Part shown: in pieces, positions 27,901 through 38,700 of the stretch | Layout: each line of letters opens with the position of its first letter | Numbering within the stretch: the first letter of the stretch is position 1 | Assembly (NCBI RefSeq): GCF_964204865.1 | Contig: NC_135262.1 | Span: 17,475,650 to 17,539,649 of the forward strand | Direction: 5' to 3' | DNA: 64,000 bases | From: Styela clava | Lineage: Eukaryota > Chordata > Ascidiacea > Stolidobranchia > Styelidae | Translations under genes and position numbers: made by a program | Notes under the pieces: generated by a model | Told to the model about the DNA's origin: nothing | Databases searched by the model: none | The model's input: the letters and a program-made list of their open reading frames with translations, nothing else

Positions 27901-28181
27901 AGTTCACTTCAGTTTTGTTCTTGGACCCCAATGCATACGGAGCAATTCCTGCCTTGATTGTTGGTTTAATATTGAGGGTCGCAGCTGGTGAAAGTTCTTT
28001 AGATTTTGAACCATTATTCGAATTTCCTGGTGAAGGAAACTACCCATTCAGAACCGTAGCTATGGTTACGTCTTTCTTTACTCTTACTGTTTTTTCGTAT
28101 ATTGCAAAATTTCTCTTCGAAAGAGGATATATTCCTAAAAAATATGATTTTTTGAAAAGCAACCTTGCCAACGAAGAATGA
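21994..28181 (+). CDS. Choline transporter-like protein, copy B (SLC5 family)
   Basis: Nine exons: 21994-22168, 22547-22698, 23054-23174, 25748-25896, 26081-26218, 26517-26670, 26755-26981, 27389-27535 and 27903-28181. The joined frame is open for 513 residues, and every intron phase equals that of copies A and C. The SLC5A7-like landmarks are MAVQVPGLISVIVFY, LVGGRNMG, GGLYSIAYTDV, GGIPIQ, MSSLDAALLS and FARNVY. Residues equivalent to human W62, Y91 and D242 are kept and W141 is Phe, but W254 is Ile. The human TWVGG motif reads SWITG here. The C-terminal tail stops soon after the last membrane segment (KYDFLKSNLANEE), much shorter than human CHT1. Intron 3 is 2.6 kb and holds a hAT element. 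An AATAAA at 28462-28467 is a likely poly(A) signal. It is probably a Na+-coupled solute transporter; the substrate is uncertain. Confidence 0.93.
24370..24535. repeat. ACATTTGAACCC repeat, copy 1
   Basis: It begins GGTTCCATTACATTTGAACC and ends GGGTTTAAATGTACGGTCAC, so its termini are roughly inverted copies of each other. The interior shares GGGTTTTAGCACCCGCATAT and CTAACCCTAAC with the copy at 47598-47817. No coding potential. The class is unknown. Confidence 0.7.
24925..25185 (+). repeat. Dispersed repeat family 2, copy within the intron hAT element
   Basis: It aligns by eye with 59575-59800: CGAAAGTATAACAGC, TTTCTTGCCCAAGCCT, GGGCACATGATAT and CAGAATTCT appear in the same order with small changes. 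There is no open frame of note. The copy outside the hAT element shows that the unit is either part of a larger transposon family or an independent repeat. Confidence 0.7.
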
Positions 28182-28868
28182 AAAAGTAATACGAAAGATG
28201 ATGGAGTAGACATGGATCAAATAAACTAATATGTGTAATAGGCAATAATATGGAATGTGTGAAATATCTGAGTATATCAATTGTAGGTGATAAGAAAAAT
28301 GCCCTAAAAGTGAAGGTCCACACAATTCATTTTAGTTGTTTATGAATTGTGTGTTCTAAATGCACACAGCCGCATTTCCCCGAAAAATGTTGCCTATACA
28401 TCATTATATTTCTATGAGTCATTTTTTATGGTGAATTATCACTCTAGTCATATTTCATTCCAATAAAGATCCATTCATTTATTTAACTCATTTCGACATA
28501 ATAAATGTGTTGCAAAGGCTGATTTGGCTACTTAGTGTAAAATCTTAGAAGTGTATAATCTTACATTTCATGCAAAGTACGAAACATTGCCATACGCATT
28601 CGGTAATATGGATTACTGATGTGGACCGATTAAAAAAGTTTAGAAAATAATATTTATGAACATAAAAATAAGGTCATGGAAATTATGGAGGTAACTAAAT
28701 AAAATAACGAAACAAATGTGTCGATTAATACCCGTGATTCGGTTCCTAGAATAAAATAGAAAATTTCTGAGAATAGTCATTAAATATTAGGTGTTATTAA
28801 TGCAATTTAAAATTTCCCTCGTATGAACATCATAACACAAGCTTCCCATTCAGTTACAGTATCAAACT

Positions 28869-28955
28869 AAGGAGAATTCATTGATGGACGTGAAACCTTG
28901 GATTTGCCATGGCGTTGTCGAATTCGTACAAAATGTTTGCTTCTAATATTTAGTT
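28869..28955 (+). pseudogene. Relic fragment of a transporter last exon
   Basis: The words GGAGAATTCATTGATGGAC, GTGAAACCTTGGATTT and TACAAAATGTTTGCTTCTAA follow, in order and spacing, the part of copy A exon 9 that encodes [18 protein letters not shown] to YKTFATI (about 7983-8070). The frame is shifted and has stops. Only some 85 bases are recognisable. It lies about 690 bases after the stop of copy B and marks a lost or partial additional copy. The match was made by eye. Confidence 0.6.
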
Positions 28956-29974
28956 TTTCACCACAATAGTACATTCAAATAAATATATAACTACATATAT
29001 CCTAGCCTAGAGTCACAGTTAATGTTGGTTCTGTGGTTGTGAATGAATCAGAAGACTCAGATTCCGGATTTGTGGTTTATTATACGTCAACTTCACACTT
29101 AAATCAGCATAAAACAGAGGACACAACAAAACGCTGCCGCCCTCAAGCACGTCCATAACTTTTTTGTTATACGTTCTGAAACTTCAGAACCCGAAACTAG
29201 GCTGCCAGGTAAATAGGCTATCAGCAAAAATAATTCATATGTTACTGATGTGAAAAAAAAACGAGATCCCATTTAATACAAAAATATCTCTTCGTATATA
29301 CTTCCATAGCCTATTATAAGATTGACCGTTGCCTATAGATTACAAATATTACAAATCTAATATTTCTTGAGTTTACAAAAATTTATTCGTCTGGGGAACA
29401 AAATCTAATAGATTTGTTATTAATATTGAATTTTCGAGTTGAGTAACTAAGATTATTTTGTTTATAATTTTTAAATCGTTTAAAGGAAATTGAGTAATTG
29501 AGTGAGTTTGTGTTTGCGCCAATGTTATTCCTATTTTTTGTTATTCTTGGCAATGTATATTATTAACCTTTCGTTGTTGTTAACTAGTCTCTTAACTGCA
29601 GTATATAGTACGCAATTACCAATGCGTCATTTTATCATTGATTAATTAATAATTACAAGTTCATCACTGTAGTGAATCACGTCGGTACAGGAGCACCAGC
29701 TTTGTAAAAACGATAGGGGACCAGTCTGAAGAAATACCAATGTCTAAAACGTGTTTCTATGGAACAAAACTGTGGGTAATATCGGGTCCCGTAAAAATAT
29801 GTCGACTTCTCCATCTTCCATTACTAAATATTTGAAAGCGATTGATGCATTTTCACGAGATAGTGCGACACCTTCCATCGATTTAGCAAAACGATCTATG
29901 TGTTCACTTTTTGTTCAATAATAAATTTAACATTTTTAATATATCTATGACGTAAATGCTTCGTTATCAATTAT

Positions 29975-30270
29975 TCATTTATTGGCACATGTTAATTTAA
30001 ATGTAAACTCATAATATTAAATCAATCCGTCGTCTTACATGAAAAAGTAACTTTTCGTTATATTGTAGCTCTACCTTTTATCTATATTATGAAAATCAAC
30101 TATAGTTGCTTATTAATTTTCCACGTATTTAGACGGCGAGCGTGACGATTATTCTCATTTATTCAAATTTATTGCATTCAATATTTTGGTAAAATATAAC
30201 ATCAAATACATAAAAAAGGCATACTTGTTGAATTTTGTATTCAGATCGTCTTACTGTTTATTTACAGTTT
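29975..30270 (+). repeat. Orphan copy of the transporter upstream (promoter) region
   Basis: Blocks here reappear in the same order upstream of copy C (35225-35665): TTATTGGCACATGT, AATCAATC...TACATGAA, AAGTAACTTTTCG, ATATTTTGGTAAAATATA and CAAATACAT, then TGTATTCA. No exon 1 follows here. It reads as the 5' flank of a deleted or never-completed copy. The functional promoter elements are unknown. Confidence 0.65.
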
Positions 30271-30889
30271 CTTTATTCTTATAATGGTTCTACTGAAAAA
30301 GTAAAGAAAATTACAAACTCAGCATGCAGATATCAACATTTAACAAACTGGTTTTACGGTCGTTCAGACTGTTTATTCAATAATAACCGTTCAAAACTTT
30401 TACCATATACAACCATACGGGGAGTGACAACCCTTCTTTACAACGACTTAACTATAGTTGTACTTTGAACCGCTCGAATATGACACTTGTAACTCCTATT
30501 TATTTTAATAGTATCATCGGTCGCACTTATCTACCCAACCACAATATTCAAATTAAGTATATTTCATTTTATATCTCAATGGAGGTTAAAATTACTATGT
30601 TCCTATATATACAAGAATATATATAGAGGAATATATATATATAAAGAATATATATATAAGAATATCCTATAAGAATATCATGGTATGAATAAAAAGTTGT
30701 GCTGTAACTGATCAATTGGCCACGATAGCAAATAGGTTCGTCACCCCTGATCTAGACTTAACAAGTTCGCATTGAACACGAGAACATTTCGTGTAAATAA
30801 TAACGAATTTTATAAGTCTGCTAGTCATTTTCGGAGTGTATCAAAGTTCAATTCTGCTTGCCAGTTTTACTACTATAAGGCTTTAAAAA

Positions 30890-31610
30890 AAAAAAACATT
30901 ACTAGTAACGAATAAAAAAATTGAGCTTTGAGTGAGCTATAGAAAACAAAAAATAGCATTATACGCAGATAAAACACTCCTTGGGCCGGAAATAGAAAAT
31001 CATTACCAGTAATAAATATACAAAATTGACCAGTGATAATTTCACAAAAGTTAGAAAACAAAAAAATAGAAATTAGGGCCTGAGATATCTGCGTTGTGGG
31101 AACAACACTGCTGGGGCAGTGAAAAGAAAAACATTACTATATTGATAAATACAAAATTGAGTGGTTAGAAGTTGACAAAGGTGGATACAACAAAATAGCA
31201 ATGATGTCTTATGGGGACATCACTAATGGACTGACAAAGCAAAAGTATTACTAATTATGAGTTAGTCAATCGCATATCTTAAGCATCCCGTTCCATCACA
31301 CGAAAAGATTCATACGGTATGCTAGAAATGGCCTAAATTTATTAGCTGCTGATGTATTGAATTCTGCAATGGGAACATCAACTAATTCGAGAGATTGTTT
31401 TTTAGGCTCCTTTTTGTATTCAATCAGTTCTTGAGTGCTCTGTTGAGCGGTATGATGTTCATGCAATGTAAATGATTATGGAGGCTGAAAAAAGCTACTG
31501 ACGCTGATGTTGGGATGATTTGAATTAGTTAGAATGCGAGATCATGTGTCCTCGACAGTTTTAGCGAGCCGTCCAAATGTCTGACACCACCTGTATATTC
31601 GAAAATTAAC
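30890..31610. repeat. Left arm of a long imperfect inverted repeat, with internal ~105-130-bp tandem units
   Basis: Four partial units begin with ATTACTA/ATTACCAGTAA words at about 30897, 31001, 31131 and 31246. The outer part 31456-31605 (GTTCATGCAATGTAAATGAT, ATGGAGGCT, GCTGATGTTGGGATGA, CAAATGTCTGAC) is the reverse complement of 33930-34085 with moderate divergence. No gene is seen. The loop between the arms holds a small hAT-like element and the AGGGGAA-ended element. Confidence 0.75.
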
Positions 31611-32056
31611 TACAATCGCCGTGTCTGCCTACCCTAGAATTAAATCTTGCAGTGGGATTATTTTATGGTTTTTACAAGAGCATCATTAACTGTTACAAGT
31701 TGAAATTTTCGTCTTCTAACTTCGTAATAAAATGATGTCTTGCAGAATACGCTGCTAATGAATGTTTCTCCAAGCATCAATTTCCTAGTTTATTTTCGTA
31801 ACAATGTCTAAGGACGTAACCAAGTCAATTTATGCAGTCGCTCAGTCACTTTTTTCGCTCAGACCGATATTCAAGCATGGTTGCAAACATTGGCCTGTTT
31901 TTGTTGTTCTGTGTGTTATTTGTCATTTTTCAGTTGTGTTTCCAAAACTTAGTCGCAAATCCCATAATTTAAATGTCGTTATGTCTTCCTAGCAACTTTA
32001 GTTTAGTTGCAATAATCAAAAATCAGCCCCGAATTAGTTTCGATAGATTAGTACAC
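31611..32056. repeat. Copy of the interior of the 18393-20725 hAT element
   Basis: From about 31850, TCACTTTTTTCGCTCAGAC, GATATTCAAGC, TTCTGTGTGTT and GTCTTCCTAG follow the order of 19335-19545. This links the segment to the interior of the hAT element upstream of copy B. It is interrupted at its right end by the small element at 32057-32337. Confidence 0.6.
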
Positions 32057-32337
32057 CATCGGTTCTCAACCACTGGGCCACATTTTCAGGCGGGCCACAA
32101 ATCTATTAAAAATTGCTTATTGATAAATTAGTTAAATTTGATTGAGTTCGAAATAAATGCTGTTCATCTGTAATTCTGTTTTTTGCTACTAAATGATAAT
32201 TTTAAATATTAACATGGAAGTGCTTATCTTCGCAAAAACGAATTTTTTGTTTTTACCTCGCACGAGAAAGGTAAAGGACCACAGAATTTTCGGAGCACCG
32301 AAAGCGGGTGACGATAGAAAAAAGTTGAGAACCACTG
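32057..32337. mobile_element. Small hAT-like MITE
   Basis: Left end CATCGGTTCTCAACCACTGG and right end AAAGTTGAGAACCACTG form short inverted ends (GGTTCTCAAC) of the hAT type, about 280 bases apart. A convincing 8-bp target duplication was not found. It has no coding capacity and interrupts a repeat shared with 19335-19560. Confidence 0.65.
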
Positions 32338-32944
32338 GATAAGACTAAACCTAGCTATCAGTACATATGAGAGGCCACAGAGGCGCATGATTGAATGTTT
32401 TTTGAAAAACGATGGTTTTAGAGATGTAAACCAGTTTCTAGCCTATACCAAACATTTCAGAAGAGTTTAGATCTTTTTTTGATTAGGTACGCTATTACCA
32501 GAGGATTTATAAAAGATTGCGCGGCTATTTTAAAACCACTGCATTATCTAGCTTTACAGAGCAAGAACAACCAACAGTCTCACAAATGGATATCTAAAAC
32601 TGCAGTCATTCGGAAGAATGAATTCAGAACAGAATATGAATTGATGCTTGTCCATCATAATCGTACCGCAACACTCTCTTTAGTAATCGGCGCCAGCCAA
32701 GTGGCAACGGCCAACGGGAGCCGTCCTTCAGCTACTTGTTTGCGGCAAATTGTCATGTGTGGGATTCCATTCCAAATCACACCATTTAGCACAAATCAAT
32801 AGCTTGAATATGCTGTGGGGTATTAGCAGGCGTATTCTGCAATACATTATTTTAGCACGCAGCTAAAAGGCAAAAATTTCAACTTGACAGATAACGATGC
32901 TCTTGTAAAAACCATAAAATAATCTCACAGACACGCAATTAGAG

Positions 32945-33921
32945 TAGGGGAAAGTGGGGAAGGTTGGGACACTTTTTTCTTTTGCATATTTTGAGCCGTT
33001 AATTCTGCATATTCACTTAAGTTGGCGGGACTAATGCAGAGAGGGGTAAATGTAGTTTTTATTCAGCGACTAAGAAATTCTCTCGCGACACACATCTAAC
33101 TACCAAAATGTTTTCAAAAACGTTTGTCAAGTGTCCCACTGTACTCCACTTTTGGGGCACATTCGCACAGACCCTGGGGCACAATGGGTCAGTCTGTCAA
33201 AATTCAACGAATTTTGCCCTTAAAAATAAGCAATTAATCAGCATAATTGTCTAAAGAACAGGGAGACTTCAAATTTGAAGATTTAATATTTTCAAAATCA
33301 AAGTTCAACTGAAATAGTTCAGATATTTTGCCAAAAAATTTCGCAAACAAATTTGATTATTTCCTCCCTCGAATTTAAATCTGGAAATATTATTGATTCT
33401 CGAATATATTCCATATTGGGCCATGGGTCGAAAGAAACCATATTCTCACACAAAATATACCGCATCTCTAGGTCTCTAAGCACTTATTGTATCAAACACT
33501 CTCGAATTGTGCCCTGTAGAGCATGTCCCACTGAACCCCGGTCCATTGTTTCTCATATGAAATAAATATTTTCAGACCATCCCACGGCGAAATTCGGAAG
33601 GCACATCCACTCGCCAACGTTATGAATATTTTACAGTGGACTAAAGATGAAAAATATCAGACGGTGGTTTGTCATGTTGGAAAGGCTAAAGTAGAAAAAA
33701 GAAAAAACTGAAACGGTGAAATTTTAGTTTCAACCTCCCAAAACCATTTTCACCTCATAGCTTGCGCCGCTCTACCCGTTCGTTGTCAGTTCACGGGTCG
33801 TTGTAACTCACTGAAGGGCGGATTGAAACATCGAACCGCGGACAGGATTGCGGATATAGTATCAGTGTGAGAGCTGATTTTCCACTGTGCCCCATGTCCC
33901 AACGTGCCCCACCTTCCCCTA
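32945..33921. mobile_element. Transposon-like element with AGGGGAA inverted ends
   Basis: Left end TAGGGGAAAGTGGGGAAGG and right end (reverse complement) TAGGGGAAGGTGGGGCACG form about 27-base imperfect inverted repeats, both reaching GTTGGGACA. TA at both edges may be the target duplication. GTCCCACTG and GGGGCAC words recur inside. No transposase is recognised. The superfamily is not determined. Confidence 0.75.
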
Positions 33922-33929
33922 AATCATTT

Positions 33930-34690
33930 CCGAATAAATTGATGACGTCAGACATTTGAAAGGCTCACTTAAAAATGTCGCGGACACATTATATCGCATT
34001 CGAAGTAATTCAATTCATCCCAACATCAGCAACAGTAGCATTTTTTAGCCTCCATATTCATTTATTTACCTTGCATGAACATCCAGTGGCGTATCTATAC
34101 GTAAAATGGTGCCCTTGGTGAAGTTGCGCCCCAAGATCGTTGACTGAAACTTTTTAATGTCTGCTGTTGAATTGAGGTACTTGTACGTTATTATTTTAGT
34201 AAAAATACGAGTTTCAAATATTTTCAATTTGAAATTCTTTTATTGAAACATTTTACGATTTTAACTTTTTGCCCTTATATTTAATAATAGTAATGTTTTC
34301 CTCTCCACTGTCCCGGCAGTGTTGTTCCTATAACGGGGGTATTGCTGGCCATAATTGCTATTTTTTGTTTCCAAACTTTTGCCAAATTTTCTCTGCTCTA
34401 TTTTGTATATTTAGCACTGAAAATGTTTTCCTTTTTACAGCCCCAGAAGTGCTATTCCTGTGCATGATTCTTTTTTTCCCGTAATATTTGCCATCTTCTC
34501 AATGCTCAATTTATTATTTGATACTAGTAATGATTTTCGTTATCGCAGCCCTAGTAGCGTTGTCACCGATAAGGTTATTGTTAATGGACCTAATCGCTAT
34601 TTTTTCTACTTTTGTGACCTTTTCACTACTCAATGGTTTATACAATTTATTTTTTTCATTTTTGCACTGTGACACCTGAGTTCAAATCGT
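33930..34690. repeat. Right arm of the long inverted repeat
   Basis: Its first part (33930-34085) is the reverse complement of 31456-31605. Its later part (about 34270-34640) holds about three tandem units with AATGTTTTCC or TAGTAATGATTTTC words that match the reverse complement of the left-arm units. At 34091 the word CAGTGGCGTATCTATAC looks like a transposon terminus, without a matching partner in the window. Confidence 0.7.
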
Positions 34691-35706
34691 GTCGCTATGT
34701 GATTGGCCGCGTGACATGTTGACCACGTTTAGCTTTTTGGGGTTTGAAAATTACTCGTTAATTCCTTTCACCACTTGATTTTATGTAGCCCGCTAGAAAA
34801 ATACTATAAGCTCAAAAAAATGTTTGTTTCAAAATATAGGATGCAAAAATACTGTGTTCTTAAGAGCGCCATATACTTGCATACTAAACACGCACACGTC
34901 GTACCTAAAGGGGTATATACCCAGGTCAAATGTCATAAAAGTCTCCTCATGAAATAAAATGAAACAGCATATTTTGCATGAAATCAGATCAGATTTCACA
35001 CACCTCAACAAATACCAAATCACAATACACCCTAATATTTTTTAATGGATTTTAAAATCTAGTATTGAAAATTCAAAAGCAATAGTTACGAGGAGAAGCA
35101 ATATTGTCACAACGATATAACACAGCGATCAATGTGTACACATTTTGTCTAATAATAAATTAAATACTAAAGATACGGTTATAAAGGAAGAGACAGCTGC
35201 TTCGTTGTTACTTTCTCATACATCTTTTTATTGGCACATGTATGTCAATTCCAACGAAGATTAATAAATCAATCAGTCATCTTGCATGAAGCGCTTAAAG
35301 TAACTTTTCGCGATGATGGATATCTACTCAGACTTTTATGCAACAAGCTGTGCCTTCATTTCCTGACAGCGGACACATCACATATTCGCACATTACCTGT
35401 CTTCCTACCTAAGAGACTGAAATAACGTTCCGTTATAACGAAGCGCTTTTTAATTGAGTATGAAAAGCAACGAGCTGCGGTTTCATTTTTGGCGTATCTG
35501 GATTACGAACGGCATCTTTTTTCAAGTTTTCCAAAATAATTGTATTCGATATTTTGGTAAAATATACAAGCAAATACATGGTAAAAATACAAAGTGAGAT
35601 GAAGTGATATCCTGAATGAACTATGTATTCAAGCTGACTTGCTGTTTATATTTGTACAGATAGTTTTTCCACAGAGTTACTGGTAAATTCTATAGCTGCT
35701 TAAAAC
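34691..35706. promoter_or_regulatory. Upstream region of transporter copy C
   Basis: No gene is seen. From about 35225 to 35665 the sequence shares ordered blocks with 29975-30270 and a short block with 1073-1100 upstream of copy A. Conservation between non-coding flanks of paralogues suggests either recent duplication or shared control elements. No TATA box or known factor site can be asserted. Confidence 0.4.
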
Positions 35707-38700
35707 ATGGCGCTGCAAGTTCCAGGACTTATTGCTGTAATTGTGTTATACATTTTGATTCTTGTGGTTGGAATATGGGCGACATGGAAAGCGAAAAATC
35801 AGGAATCAACAACTGAATCGATTTTAGTCGGAGGAAGAAATATGGGAATATTTTTGTCGTTCATGTCTTTAACTGGTCAGGTTAATGTTTTTATAAAAGT
35901 TTTGTCCTCCTTACAAAATTATTCCATTGTGACCTAATTTCTATATTTTTTCTACATCAGCGTCGTGGATCGGCGGGCCCACAGTCAACGGCGCCGCAGA
36001 GGGCATGTACGATCCCTATCAAGGGTTGTTGTGGGTAGCACCAGCTATGTTTGGATTTAGCTTGTCGCTCGTTCTGAATGGAATGTTCTTCGTGAACACG
36101 ATGCGTGGAAAGGTATGTCACATTTCTATTGTTATGTACTTAGTTTGATCTGTGCAAATTATTTACTGCAAAAGTAAGAAAAGTCTTTCAAATAAAATAA
36201 CCAACAATCTTAATTGCATTATAAACTTTTTTTAATATTAATTTTATATAATTTACATTATGTCTATGTATTTTAATATTATATTTCAAGATTTGTTTTT
36301 ATGAAAACCAGTGCCAAATTTGCGCAAGTTTTTTTTCAACTTGGACTTTTATAAAATTGCATAACATCAGCAAAACATCACTCTCATTTCTTTTATTTAT
36401 TTTATTGTGATACTGTTTGATTAAGTTAATAAATGGCTATGTGTGGATACATACGATCATAATTATTTACCCCTTGCGTACAGGGATATGTCACACTGGT
36501 TGATCCAATGCAAGCTAAACTTGGTTTAGTTGTTGGTGTAATTCTCTCAACAGTGCAAGTGGTGTGCGATTTATTTTATGAGGCTGCAACTTTGGTTGTG
36601 CTAGGTAAGATATTTAATATTTTACTAGATGTGGGAGTAACTTATAATATAGTAATTAGACGGCACCGACTGGTGGGTGTGTCACAGACTTAGCTATTAA
36701 CCTCGAAGATTAAGTACAACATCAATATCTTCGTCAGTGATTATTGGACACGAAATGATCCTTTAGGTCGTTTTGTTATTATGATGTTATCATTGGTATT
36801 ATTCTTGTTGTTACCTTATAAACTAATTGCTTTTCTTGTTCACTAAAGCACCAATTGCCTTGAGATTTCCGGTGGTTAAAGACTGTAATTTTCGCTAGAA
36901 AGATATTACTTTTATTTTATTTCCAAGATTTCTATGAATTCGATGAGATCTGATATTTCATCCGAATTTTCGCTATATTTTTATTTGACGCTACGCGAGA
37001 CTCGGAGATTACTTGATACCGGTAGGTAATGTACGAAACGTACTTTGTTTCAAATTTCGTGTCCATATATTTGAGCATCGCTCTCTGATTATTATTGATG
37101 TATATTCGCATTTGCCTGCTTGCAGCGAGTACACCCATAGTTAAACCACCCATCACTTCGATTTAACAATCACTGTAAATTCTTATTTCATATTCTCAAA
37201 CGTCGAGTTGGGCGCATACGTGAGGAGTTGAAAATATAAATATAGCTAATGACTTTTTATTTAGAGCAACAATTAAATATACACAGTAACATCAGATTAG
37301 CTATAATACTCTTTTTAGGTGGAACTCTAGAGATTATCAGTGGAATACCGAACGTTTGGGCTGTTGTGCTATCTTCAGCAGTTTGCGTTGTTTACACTAT
37401 GTTTGGTGGCTTGTATTCTATTGCTTATACGGATGTTCTTCAAATACTTTTTGTTGTATTAGGACTGGTAAGACTTAGATGTAAAAACCGAACTGATTTT
37501 TAGTAAATGTGGGATCATATATTTTAGATAAGTTCTGTTAAAAATCATGATCTTTTACCTATCAGTTAACCACATTATGATTGACGTGAAATAATATCAT
37601 AAAGCCTGTAATTTATCGACAATTCTTGAGATATTCATTATAATATTATTTAAACAGGTTATCGCCATACCATTCATGCTTACAAATGAAGTAGTATCGA
37701 GTATCAGCGAAACAGCATACACAGGTCCTGATGGTTGGCTTGGAACATGGGACAACAACTACACAGGATCGTATATTGACTTATGGCTGATGACTGTGAA
37801 TATTTAAATTTTATTTGTAATAGTTTGATTTAAATTTAAAAAAATAGGTTCCAAACAAGTTTTCGCTATACCACGCGCAGAGAAGCTTAAAAACGTTAAA
37901 TTCTTGTTTTAGAGACTGAAGATGTTGTTATTTTGTAACTTTGCTATTTTTTTTATTCGAAATTTTATAATCAGATTTTGGTCGCATTTGTGCCCGATTA
38001 ATGACATAACGAATCAATTATTTACTTTTTAGTTGTTGGGTGGAATCCCAATTCAGGATGTTTATCAAAAAGTATTGGGCTCTAAATCTTTGAAAAATGC
38101 TCGACTTACCTGCATACTTGCTGGATACGCGAGCTGCGCAATTTCCACACTTCCAATGATCATTGGGGCAGGCGCGAAAAGTACAAGTGAGTGATCACTA
38201 TAGTTTATATAAATCAAAATTGAATCATGATTCACACTCAGTAATTCTTCGCAATTTAAAATCTGAAACAAAGCTGTATTTTTCTAGATTGGACTGTGAT
38301 TGATTACAAAAATGCAAATGGTTCAAGTCCTTTCGATCTCGGCGACCAAGCAATAATATTGCCTCTGATGTTAAGCTATACAGTTCCTGTAGTCGTTTCT
38401 ATCATTGGATTAGGTGTGATTGCAGCAGCGTCAATGTCGTCACTAGATGCAGCTTTATTGTCAACATCGAGCGTATTTGCAAGAAATATCTATCAAGCAG
38501 TTATACGACCAAAGGTATGTAAGATAAGCATTTTCACCATCGAAGTAAACATTTTCTGATTAACTTTGCTACTAAACTGTATTGAAATATCATTCCATCT
38601 ATATTTGGAATGTATATCTTCGAGTCGTTAATGGCTGTTACTCATTCATTTTCTAGGCTTCTGATAAAGAGATTGTTTGGATTATCAGGATAAGCGTGGT

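Larger units (their letters stand above)
28182..30889. other. Intergenic region between copies B and C, left part
   Basis: Contains the 3' flank of copy B, a decayed last-exon fragment (28869-28955) and an orphan copy of the transporter upstream region (29975-30270), both listed separately. A simple TATA-rich stretch with AAGAATATATAT words lies at about 30605-30680. At about 30748-30761 the word GGTTCGTCACCCCTG looks like the right end of a hAT element of the family at 44249-45018, but no left end was found. No intact gene is seen. Confidence 0.5.

Noticed and set aside
30748-30762. Complete hAT element ending at GGTTCGTCACCCCTG
   Set aside because: No matching CAGGGGTGACGAACC left end was found upstream, so only a fragment can be claimed.
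32479-32802. 107-codon open frame
   Set aside because: No recognisable domain, it lies among transposon remnants, and it has no partner exons.
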